Shown here: positions 1 through 5,798 of the stretch, piece by piece
Numbering within the stretch: position 1 is the stretch's first letter
How the letters are laid out: every line of letters begins with the position of its first letter
Assembly: GCA_963542625.1 (NCBI GenBank)
Contig: CAUTXO010000079.1
Span: 1 to 5,963 of the forward strand
DNA length: 5,963 nt
Direction of reading: 5' to 3'
Source: CAUTXO01 sp963542625
GTDB taxonomy: Bacteria; Campylobacterota; Campylobacteria; Campylobacterales; SZUA-545
Program-made: the position numbers and the translations under genes
Notes under the pieces: model-generated
What the model was told of the DNA's origin: nothing
Seen by the model: only the letters and a program-made list of their open reading frames with translations
Database searches by the model: none

Positions 1-1138
1 CGGCAAGCCCGCCTGTCGGGCTAAAGGCTTGGCGCGTGGTGTGAATAATGCTCTCATCAAGGTTTTGCGCGGCGGCTATACGCTTGCCTAACGTCTCGCC
101 CGTAACCGTTAGAGCAGAGAGATCTAGCACACCAAGTGGCTCTAGCTCCTTTAGCACAGCATTAATGCCCCCCGCGCGCCCGATGTCTTCCATATGCACG
201 CTGCTTAGAGCGGGAGAGATCTTAGTGATATGCGGCACGCGCGCGCTTAGAGCGTTAAGATCTGCTAGCTTAAAATCCACGCCCGCTTCGTTTGCCACCG
301 CTAGCATATGCAGCACGGTATTAGAGCTGCCGCCCATCGCAAGATCTAGCACAAAGGCGTTTTGCACCGCTTGCTTATTCACGATGCTTCTAAAATTAAA
401 GCGCCCGCTTGTGTCTTTAACCATCTCCACAAGCTGCTTTGCCGCCGTCTTTAGCATATGAATGCGTTCAGGGCTCATCGCAAGCGCCGTGCCGTTGCCA
501 CTTGGCGCAATGCCTAGCGCCTCGCAAAGGCTATTCATCGAGTTTGCCGTAAAAAGCCCAGAGCAAGATCCCCCACCCGGACAGGCGGCGCATTCAATTT
601 CGTATAGATCTTCGTCGCTAATTTCGCCCTTGGATCTTTTACCCACGGCTTCAAACGCCGAGGCAAGATCAATAGGCGTGCCGTCTTTTTTATGCCCGCT
701 TGGCATAGGCCCGCCAGAAACAAAGATGGTAGGGACATTCACCCGCGCCGCGCCCATTAGCATACCAGGGACGATTTTGTCGCAATTTGGAATGCAAAAA
801 AGCCCGTCTAACTTGTGTGCGTTCATCACTGTTTCAATGCTATCGGCTATGAGCTCGCGGCTAGGGAGCGAGTAAAGCATACCGTCGTGGCCCATCGCAA
901 TGCCATCATCAACGCCGATTGTATTGAATTCAAACGCCACGCCGCCTGCTTGCGTGATGGCTTCTTTGACGATTTTTGCGTATTCGTGCAAGAAAAAATG
1001 GCCCGGGATAATATCAATATGGCTACTTGCTATGCCAATAAAGGGCTTGGAAAAGTCCTCGTCTTTTAACCCCGTTGCGCGCAACAAACTCCTATGTGGG
1101 GCTTTTTGAAAGCCTTTTTTAATCGTATCGCTTCGCAT
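1..1138 (-). CDS. ilvD: Dihydroxy-acid dehydratase (IlvD), N-terminal 379 codons, truncated by the window edge
   Basis: Cytoplasmic Fe-S dehydratase that converts 2,3-dihydroxy-isovalerate and 2,3-dihydroxy-3-methylvalerate into the 2-keto acids leading to valine, leucine and isoleucine. The minus strand reads open from ATG at 1138 to the window edge, about two thirds of the usual ~560 residues. Seen: KPFIGIASS near 31-39, IIPGHFF at 43-49, GVDDGIAMGH at 75-84, CIPNCDKIVPGM at 115-126, ECAACPGGGSCSGLFTANSM at 182-201 and DLAMGGSSNT at 265-274. By position against E. coli IlvD as I remember it, D78 and D120 bind Mg, C119 and C192 bind the cluster and K121 is the carboxylated lysine. The C-terminal Glu and Ser of the active site lie outside the window. 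AAGG at 1148-1145, six bases before the ATG, supports the start, and a TATAAT box lies just upstream. The family call is secure; only the 3' part is unseen. Confidence 0.97.
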   Translation of the reverse strand, partial: MRSDTIKKGFQKAPHRSLLRATGLKDEDFSKPFIGIASSHIDIIPGHFFLHEYAKIVKEAITQAGGVAFEFNTIGVDDGIAMGHDGMLYSLPSRELIADSIETVMNAHKLDGLFCIPNCDKIVPGMLMGAARVNVPTIFVSGGPMPSGHKKDGTPIDLASAFEAVGKRSKGEISDEDLYEIECAACPGGGSCSGLFTANSMNSLCEALGIAPSGNGTALAMSPERIHMLKTAAKQLVEMVKDTSGRFNFRSIVNKQAVQNAFVLDLAMGGSSNTVLHMLAVANEAGVDFKLADLNALSARVPHITKISPALSSVHMEDIGRAGGINAVLKELEPLGVLDLSALTVTGETLGKRIAAAQNLDESIIHTTRQAFSPTGGLA

Positions 1139-1144
1139 TTTTTG

Positions 1145-1148
1145 CCTT
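1145..1148 (-). promoter_or_regulatory. Ribosome binding site of ilvD
   Basis: AAGG on the minus strand, six bases (CAAAAA) before the ATG at 1138. It is short but well spaced and fixes the ilvD start. Confidence 0.6.
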
Positions 1149-1163
1149 ATTTTTGGAAAAAAG

Positions 1164-1169
1164 ATTATA
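1164..1169 (-). promoter_or_regulatory. -10 box of the ilvD promoter
   Basis: Perfect TATAAT on the minus strand, preceded by an AT-rich stretch (TAAACTTTAAA) and ending 25 bases before the ilvD ATG, giving a predicted leader of roughly 18-20 nt. No convincing -35 hexamer is visible; Campylobacterota sigma-70 promoters usually rely on the -10 box and upstream T-rich DNA. No leader peptide or attenuator fits in so short a leader. Confidence 0.6.
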
Positions 1170-1197
1170 TTTAAAGTTTATTTAATAAAACTCTGTC

Positions 1198-1203
1198 TAT
1201 AAT
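1198..1203 (+). promoter_or_regulatory. -10 box of the tRNA-Gly/tRNA-Leu unit
   Basis: Perfect TATAAT on the plus strand, with TG three bases too far upstream by one position to be a strict extended -10 (TGTC-TATAAT). It lies 17 bases before tRNA-Gly, so the pre-tRNA leader would be about 10 nt. It is the only clear plus-strand promoter before the two tRNAs and the gene at 1418. It stands back to back with the ilvD -10 box, 28 bp apart. Confidence 0.6.
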
Positions 1204-1220
1204 CCGCTTCTAATTTTTTT

Positions 1221-1295
1221 GCGGGAATAGCTCAGGGGTAGAGCACAACCTTGCCAAGGTTGGGGTCGCGAGTTCGAATCTCGTTTCCCGCTCCA
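1221..1295 (+). tRNA. tRNA-Gly (GCC anticodon)
   Basis: Complete cloverleaf of 75 nt including an encoded CCA. The acceptor GCGGGAA pairs with TTCCCGC, followed by discriminator T and CCA. The D arm is GCTC-AGGGGTA-GAGC. The anticodon stem CAACC/GGTTG encloses the loop TTGCCAA with anticodon GCC at 1253-1255. The T arm is GCGAG-TTCGAAT-CTCGT, closed with one G-T pair. It decodes GGC and GGU. An 8-nt spacer separates it from tRNA-Leu, so the two are surely cut from one precursor. Confidence 0.97.
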
Positions 1296-1303
1296 CAAAG
1301 TCC

Positions 1304-1391
1304 GCCCGGGTGGTGGAATAGGTAGACACAAGGGACTTAAAATCCCTCGGTCATTGCGACCGTGCCGGTTCAAGTCCGGCCTCGGGCACCA
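1304..1391 (+). tRNA. tRNA-Leu (UAA anticodon)
   Basis: Class II tRNA of 88 nt with encoded CCA. The acceptor GCCCGGG pairs with CTCGGGC (one G-T pair), then ACCA. The anticodon stem AGGGA/TCCCT encloses loop CTTAAAA, with anticodon TAA at 1338-1340. The long variable arm is a hairpin, CGGTC-ATTGC-GACCG, typical of leucine tRNAs. The T arm is GCCGG-TTCAAGT-CCGGC. It decodes UUA and UUG. No terminator follows before the gene that starts 26 nt downstream. Confidence 0.97.
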
Positions 1392-1408
1392 CACAATCTG
1401 AAAAATTC

Positions 1409-1412
1409 GAGG
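1409..1412 (+). promoter_or_regulatory. Ribosome binding site that decides a TTG start
   Basis: GAGG, five bases before TTG at 1418. No in-frame ATG follows until deep in the protein, and the residues after this TTG form a clear signal peptide, so site and peptide together support initiation at TTG. The site lies only 18 nt after the tRNA-Leu CCA end. Confidence 0.65.
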
Positions 1413-1417
1413 TTCTC

Positions 1418-3847
1418 TTGGCTAAAATCCTTCTAGTTCTACTAAGCGCAAACATTTTACTTGCAAACGGCTACCTTTGCGCCAAGCTAGAAAGCGCATA
1501 CAAAAAGCAAAGCCAGATCGTAAAAATCGTAGAAATAGACAGCCAATACACGCGCCCAAAGCCACGGTCTCCAAACCAGCCATACGTATCCAACCCAAAC
1601 TGGATAAAGGACGTTTATTGGATCAAATGGCGCAAAATTAACGCAGACGCAAGCCTTAGCGTTGGCGATAGAAAACTTGGCGCAAACTCTTTGGTGCTAA
1701 GGGTTAGCAAGCTAAGCGAAGATAGATACTCATACGACGCCTTTTTGCTCCCGCCGCCCCTTTATGCCGCGCTTTTGGCAGCTAAGATCCAAGAAAAAGA
1801 TCTGGAGAGACACAAGATCTACACAGCAAAAAAAATGCTTAGAAACTTCTTTATTTACGCGGGCAGATTTTATTATTTTGAGGGCTACACGGACGAAATT
1901 TTGCCCGATAACCTTAGCCTGCGCCTAATTGCCGCGGGGCGCGAGCCCAAGGAGCTTTGCGCCTTTGGCGATGCCACGAGCTACAAATACAACTTTTTCT
2001 TTACCAAACTCTTTGGCGCAATGCTAAATAACATCTCAGGCGGCGATAAAAACAAGGAGCAAGCGTGCAAAGCTGGGAGCGCGGCGAGCGCGGGGGGCGC
2101 ACAAAGCGCGCAAGATCTATCGCCCTATAAGGACACGCAAAAAATGCTGCTTGGCTTCTTGCAAAAAAAGCAAAAGCCGCATTTCATCGGGGATTTTGAG
2201 TTTGAAACCCCGCAAAAATGGCTCTCAAGCCCCCTGCTTGAATATTACGCGCTTAAAGATATTTGGTCTGCAAGGCTTAGCGGCGCGCTGCTTGAAGCCT
2301 ACGAGCTGGCGAAATTCGAGCTTGAATATATGTATAAAAAATACTACGGCTACGACGCCGCGCGGGCGCGAAAGTTTGCCGAGCATTTTCTGGCTAAGGC
2401 GCTAAAGGCGGCGCTTGGCGCGTGGGAAATGGACGAGAGCGAATATGCCAAGCGCACGCAGGATTTAATCTTTTTAAGCGGCGAAGATCTCTCGCAAGAT
2501 GAGTGGCAAAAGGGGCTTAGCGCTTATGAAAAGGCGCTTGCGGGGGAAAAGCGGCTGGATTTAGCGCGTATTGAGTTTAACCCGCTTTTTAGCTTTAGAT
2601 CCACGGACAAACTCAGTCTGCAAACGGATTTGTATGATGATCTTAGCCGCGGGTATTTAAAGGATCTTAAAAAACGGTTAGAGTTTTTGCGAGAGAAAGC
2701 GGCGGTGGTGGTAGCTGACGCTGGCGTGGCGGGCGCGGGGGCTGGAACTAGCACAGGCGCTGGCGGTGACGTGAGCGGATCTGGAGTTGCAGGGGCTGGC
2801 GTGAGAGCTGGTAGATCTAACGGGGGCGCTGGCTCTGGCGTGGCAAACGCGGTGGATACAAACGCAAGCGCCAAAGATCCAAGCGCCAAGAACGCAAAGA
2901 AAACGAGCGGTGGCGGGGCAATCGTGGGCGCTAAAGATCTAAGCGCCGCACAAGATCTTAACACCAGCGCACAAGAAAAGGCTAGTGGATCTAGCAGCGG
3001 GGCGGGATCTGGGGCAACAGCTGGCACACAAACAAGCGCCAAAGATCCAAACAAAAGCCACGCAAGCGCGGGCGCTAAAGATCTAAACGCGGGCGGGCAA
3101 GATCTAAGCGCAAATACTCAAGATCTTAACACCAGCGCGCAAGATCCAAGCATTGGCGCGGGCGCACACACGAGAGCAAACGCCGTTGCCTTTAAAACCC
3201 CGTTAATGTATGCGGCGCATATGAATAATTACGGCGCGGTGGCGGCGCTGCTTGAGTTTTCCGACGTCAATGCGAGTTTTACCCCCGCTAGGCGTTGCGA
3301 ATACGTGCTTCGCGGGGGGCGCACGGCGCTTTTTTACGCGCTTGAGAATGCGTCCGCGCCAGTGCAGGCGCTGCTCGTGCAAGCAGGCGCTGACCTCAAC
3401 GCCAAAGACGCGCAGGGAAACGGTGCGGCGTTTTACCTAAGCAAAAATCCATACGCAAGCCCTGAAGACAAGGCGCGCGCGCTTGAATATTTGCAGGGGC
3501 TAAAGGATCTTGACCTATCAGGCGTGCGCGCGGCGTTTGAATTTTGCAGGCCCGAACAAACCGCCGCGAACAGGGCGTTTTGCAAAGATTCTACGCTAGC
3601 AAACTACAAGCAGTCAATGCTTATTCTGCTAGAAAAAATTCAAGGCCTAAACCAAAAATATCTCATCAACTACACGCAAGATCTTTGGGAGCAGCGGGTG
3701 CAAAAAACCTGCAACGCGCTTGGCGGCGATGAAAAGCGGCTTTGCTTTGTTCGCCACTACAGAAACAGAAATTATCTCTTAGAGCAAATCGTAAGCGCCC
3801 CGCCGCACTCTATCTATCCAAAACCCGCGAGCGCGCAAAAGAAATAG
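1418..3847 (+). CDS. Exported 809-residue protein with repetitive linker, ankyrin-like repeats and LprI/DUF1311-like C-terminus
   Basis: No function is assigned. Residues 1-18 (MAKILLVLLSANILLANG) look like a Sec signal peptide; the following Cys lacks a good lipobox, so a periplasmic or secreted protein is more likely than a lipoprotein. Residues ~20-430 match no family I know; they are rich in Tyr, Lys and Trp, with a small low-complexity insert at ~208-235. Residues ~431-588 are an Ala/Gly/Ser-rich linker with AKDP, AKDL and AQDL repeats, including a 56-residue duplication. Residues ~592-665 contain two ankyrin-like units (TPLMYAA; GRTALFYA, then LLVQAGADLNAKD). Residues ~708-790 hold C710, C722, C765 and C776 with TAANRAFCKDSTLA, W757 and R760, resembling the LprI-type lysozyme-inhibitor domain (inference). 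The gene follows tRNA-Leu by 26 nt and converges on the AEC permease gene. The reading frame is firm; the domain calls are moderate. Confidence 0.9.
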   Translation: MAKILLVLLSANILLANGYLCAKLESAYKKQSQIVKIVEIDSQYTRPKPRSPNQPYVSNPNWIKDVYWIKWRKINADASLSVGDRKLGANSLVLRVSKLSEDRYSYDAFLLPPPLYAALLAAKIQEKDLERHKIYTAKKMLRNFFIYAGRFYYFEGYTDEILPDNLSLRLIAAGREPKELCAFGDATSYKYNFFFTKLFGAMLNNISGGDKNKEQACKAGSAASAGGAQSAQDLSPYKDTQKMLLGFLQKKQKPHFIGDFEFETPQKWLSSPLLEYYALKDIWSARLSGALLEAYELAKFELEYMYKKYYGYDAARARKFAEHFLAKALKAALGAWEMDESEYAKRTQDLIFLSGEDLSQDEWQKGLSAYEKALAGEKRLDLARIEFNPLFSFRSTDKLSLQTDLYDDLSRGYLKDLKKRLEFLREKAAVVVADAGVAGAGAGTSTGAGGDVSGSGVAGAGVRAGRSNGGAGSGVANAVDTNASAKDPSAKNAKKTSGGGAIVGAKDLSAAQDLNTSAQEKASGSSSGAGSGATAGTQTSAKDPNKSHASAGAKDLNAGGQDLSANTQDLNTSAQDPSIGAGAHTRANAVAFKTPLMYAAHMNNYGAVAALLEFSDVNASFTPARRCEYVLRGGRTALFYALENASAPVQALLVQAGADLNAKDAQGNGAAFYLSKNPYASPEDKARALEYLQGLKDLDLSGVRAAFEFCRPEQTAANRAFCKDSTLANYKQSMLILLEKIQGLNQKYLINYTQDLWEQRVQKTCNALGGDEKRLCFVRHYRNRNYLLEQIVSAPPHSIYPKPASAQKK
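2865..3143 (+). repeat. In-frame, diverged 168-bp tandem duplication within the linker
   Basis: Two exact words recur exactly 168 bp (56 codons) apart: CAAGCGCCAAAGATCCAA at 2865-2882 and 3033-3050, and CAAGATCTTAACACCAGCGC at 2951-2970 and 3119-3138. Between them, GGGCGCTAAAGATCTAA at 2926-2942 recurs at 3070-3086, 144 bp away and also in frame. The encoded motif order is S-A-K-D-P, A-K-D-L, A-Q-D-L-N-T-S-A-Q in the first copy and the same with an added G-Q-D-L in the second. This reads as a tandem duplication that has since diverged by substitutions and small in-frame changes. Confidence 0.8.
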
Positions 3848-3894
3848 AGCTAGCGAGCGTTGGTTGGCGCGGGGTTTTGCGCAAATCTAGCGCC

Positions 3895-3939
3895 AAGATC
3901 CGGCGCGATCCACGCTGGGTTTTGACGCACGGATCCAAG
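3895..3939 (+). repeat. Perfect 45-bp direct repeat, copy 1
   Basis: Begins AAGATCCGGCGCGATCC, continues through ACGCTGGGTTTTGACGCA and ends CGGATCCAAG. It is identical base for base to 4029-4073, with starts 134 bp apart. It lies 48 bp past the stop of the upstream gene. Confidence 0.9.
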
Positions 3940-3947
3940 CGGATCCG
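3930..3947. repeat. CGGATCC-AAGC-GGATCCG hairpin
   Basis: A perfect 7-bp stem with a 4-nt loop at the end of repeat copy 1. The same core, GGATCCAAGCGGATCCGC, recurs at 4125-4142 with a 6-bp stem. It lies between convergent genes but has no T-tract on either strand, so it is not a standard intrinsic terminator. Confidence 0.6.
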
Positions 3948-4028
3948 CAACACGTGGCGCAAAGCAATGGATCCGCGCGGCAGGGCTCAAAAATCCGGTG
4001 CAAGATCCGAGCAAGATCTTAGGGCGCA

Positions 4029-4073
4029 AAGATCCGGCGCGATCCACGCTGGGTTTTGACGCACGGATCCAAG
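4029..4073 (+). repeat. Perfect 45-bp direct repeat, copy 2
   Basis: Identical to 3895-3939. After the repeat the two copies diverge (CGGATCCG after copy 1, AGATCTAG after copy 2), so the hairpin seen after copy 1 is absent here. Confidence 0.9.
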
Positions 4074-4124
4074 AGATCTAGCGCGCCAAGATCTCAAGCT
4101 AAGCAATAACATCACAGCGCGCAA

Positions 4125-4142
4125 GGATCCAAGCGGATCCGC
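4125..4142. repeat. Second copy of the GGATCC-AAGC-GGATCC element
   Basis: The 18 bases match 3931-3948 exactly. In both places GGCGCAAAGCA follows shortly after (3956-3966 and 4145-4155), so a longer, interrupted unit of about 35 bp was probably duplicated. Confidence 0.75.
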
Positions 4143-4170
4143 GCGGCGCAAAGCAAATCCGCAAGCCCCG

Positions 4171-5097
4171 CTAAGAAACAAGGGCGGACAAAACGCCAAA
4201 CATTAGCGGAATGTAGAAAAACGCAAAGAGCGTGCTAAGCAGCACAGCAAGCGCCACGCGCTGGGGATAGACGTTTAGCTCGGTGGCAAACGCCACGCTG
4301 TTTGCGGCAATCGGCACGATTGAAATTAGGATCAAAATATTATAAATAGCGGCGTCATAAAAGCCAAAAAACGCCTTGTCTAGGGCGATGAATAGCACAA
4401 CAAGCGCGGGCCAAACAGCAAACTTGGCAAAAAACACCACGCCTAAAAATTTGACGTCAAAATCCGCGCGGCGCACGCCGGCTAGGCTCATACCTATCAT
4501 CATCATTCCAAGCAGCGTATAAGCGCCCCTAAAGTTTGCGATGGCGGCTTCTAGCGGCAAGCGCACATCAAGGGCGTTTAGCGTTAATCCTAGCAAAAAC
4601 GTATAAACCGTCGGGAGTTTTAGGAGCTTTTTTAGACTATGCGCGCCGCTGTGCGTGCCCTTAGCGGCGATGAAAAAGCCAAGCGAGTTTTCAAAAAAAA
4701 TCACGCCAAGCATCACAAGCACTGCCAAAGAAAGCGCCTCGTTTCCAAAAAGCGCAAGCGCCACTGGCAAGCCAAAATACCCCGCGTTGCCCGTGCCCGC
4801 GGCAAAGGCTAGGACGTTTTTAAGCGGGCTAGCGCCAAAAATCTTGCGCCCAACAAACAAAAAGGCAAAAGAAACCGCCGCGCAAAAACCAAAGGCGGCA
4901 AAGGGCAGGCTAAGGGCGGCGGCGTTTAGCGGGGCGGTGTAGGCGCCGTAAAAAACAACAGCCGGCGCGATGATGTAAAGCAGCAACTTTGCCACGTGCT
5001 CCTTTTGCACGCTAAGCGCCCGCGCGGCTAGGAAGCCTAGAAAAATCAAAACGTATAAAAACGTGAGCTTGGATAAAAATAAAACGTAAATTTGCAT
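4171..5097 (-). CDS. AEC (auxin efflux carrier) family permease
   Basis: Inner-membrane carrier of 308 residues, close to the usual ~310, with about ten hydrophobic segments from residue 5 to the C-terminus. Family signs, numbered from the ATG at 5097: GTGNAGYFGLPVAL at 101-114, the glycine-rich motif of the first bundle; TLLGMMMIGMSLAG near 194-207; and SIVPIAANSVAFATEL at 259-274, the usual P-x-A-x-N motif of the second bundle. Bacterial members such as MleP-like proteins move malate or other organic acids, but the family is diverse and the sequence does not give the substrate. An alternative TTG at 5103 adds two residues; neither start has a clear Shine-Dalgarno site. The gene lies 47 bp after the TonB-like gene on the same strand, so translation may depend on a shared transcript. 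Its 3' end faces the repeat region. Confidence 0.9.
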   Translation of the reverse strand: MQIYVLFLSKLTFLYVLIFLGFLAARALSVQKEHVAKLLLYIIAPAVVFYGAYTAPLNAAALSLPFAAFGFCAAVSFAFLFVGRKIFGASPLKNVLAFAAGTGNAGYFGLPVALALFGNEALSLAVLVMLGVIFFENSLGFFIAAKGTHSGAHSLKKLLKLPTVYTFLLGLTLNALDVRLPLEAAIANFRGAYTLLGMMMIGMSLAGVRRADFDVKFLGVVFFAKFAVWPALVVLFIALDKAFFGFYDAAIYNILILISIVPIAANSVAFATELNVYPQRVALAVLLSTLFAFFYIPLMFGVLSALVS

Positions 5098-5144
5098 ACG
5101 CAATTCTACAAGCCGGGCGTTTAAATGCTTGGCGGCTAGGCGCG

Positions 5145-5798
5145 CTAATCATCGATGATGAAATTCACGTCTAGCCACAATTCAAGGCGCTTTTGCCCGG
5201 GCGGGGGTTTGTGCGCCCTTGCTTGCGTTAGCGCCCCGAGCGCCGCGGCATCAAGGCGCGCAAAAGTGCTAGATGACGCCACGCGCATATTGCAAAACGC
5301 CCCGCTTGCTTCCACGCAAAAGGCAAGCCTTACGACGCCTTGCTCGCCGAGCCTTTTTGAAACAAGCGGGTAGTTTTTGTGGCGCTCTATTAGCTCTCTA
5401 ATCTCGGCTAGATAAGCGTTTTTGAGCTTTTCTTGGGCTAGATCTTGGGGCTCTTGCGCGGCGTTTGGATCTTTGGCGCGGCTTGGCTCTTGTGCCGCGT
5501 GGTGGTTTGGCGCGGTTTGCGCGGCTTTTGCGCTTGCGGGAGCGGGGGCGGATTTTTTAAGCGGTGCTGGCGCGTGAAGTGGCTTTTGCACCTTTGGCGC
5601 TGGCGCTTGCAATTGCGGCGCTTTGTTTGCGGCGCTTTGGTTTTCTGGCGCTGGGTTAAAAGAAATAAGCGTTTTTTGCGGGAGTGCGGGCGCTGGGCAG
5701 GGCGGCTTTTGCGCGCGCGTGCAAAAAAGGGCACAATGCAAGCCCAAAACAACGGCAAAAATCGCGATAAGCCAAGATCTACTCAACATTTGTGGCAT
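5145..5798 (-). CDS. tonB: TonB-like energy-transducing protein
   Basis: Periplasm-spanning protein that couples the ExbB-ExbD proton channel to outer-membrane receptors. Numbered from the ATG at 5798 (217 residues): one N-terminal membrane segment at ~9-27 with a His at 21, where TonB proteins keep a functional His; a Pro/Ala-rich spacer at ~31-110 with AP and KP repeats; and a C-terminal TonB domain from ~127 with KNYPLVSKRLGEQGVVRL at 141-158, an FCVEASGAFCNMRV strand pair, then SSS, LDAAAL and KPPPGQ. C161 and C169 could form a disulphide. The spacer carries AKDPNAAQEPQDLAQ, which matches the repeats of the 809-residue protein. Other starts are TTG at 5816 and ATG at 5789; no clear ribosome binding site separates them. 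exbB and exbD are not in the window. The ligand could be iron siderophores, haem, nickel or others. Confidence 0.88.
   Translation of the reverse strand: MPQMLSRSWLIAIFAVVLGLHCALFCTRAQKPPCPAPALPQKTLISFNPAPENQSAANKAPQLQAPAPKVQKPLHAPAPLKKSAPAPASAKAAQTAPNHHAAQEPSRAKDPNAAQEPQDLAQEKLKNAYLAEIRELIERHKNYPLVSKRLGEQGVVRLAFCVEASGAFCNMRVASSSTFARLDAAALGALTQARAHKPPPGQKRLELWLDVNFIIDD

Larger units (their letters stand above)
3848..4170. other. Repeat-filled region between convergent genes, no supported gene
   Basis: A 323-bp space between the stops of the plus-strand 809-residue gene and the minus-strand permease gene. It is dominated by short words built on GATC: GGATCC, AAGATCC, AGATCT and GCGCGATCC. It holds a perfect 45-bp duplication and two CGGATCC-type hairpins. 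Open frames exist on both strands but repeat the same peptide (RQNPAWIAPDL) wherever the DNA repeat occurs and lack ribosome binding sites, so I read them as products of the repeat. No hairpin followed by a T-tract was found, so how either gene terminates is not evident. Confidence 0.75.

Noticed and set aside
48..1109. Several plus-strand open frames across the ilvD region
   Set aside because: All lie opposite a well-conserved ilvD frame and look like no known protein.
1304..1391. tRNA-Leu as an integration site for a genomic island
   Set aside because: No integrase gene and no repeat of the tRNA 3' end is present within the window.
1197..1394. 65-codon minus-strand open frame beginning MWCPRPDLNRHG
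   Set aside because: It is antisense to both tRNAs; this peptide type is a well-known false gene made by reading tRNA complements.
2524..3054. 176-codon minus-strand open frame rich in Ala and Pro
   Set aside because: It is antisense to the Ala/Gly linker, where GC-rich low-complexity codons keep several frames open. It has no ribosome binding site and no recognisable domain.
3895..4142. CRISPR array
   Set aside because: Only two full copies of the long repeat, with a spacing of 134 bp and repeat-like DNA between them; there is no regular repeat-spacer pattern and no cas gene.
3850..4199. Two minus-strand open frames sharing the peptide RQNPAWIAPDL
   Set aside because: The shared peptide comes from the 45-bp DNA repeat. 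Neither has a ribosome binding site, and one overlaps the end of the permease gene.
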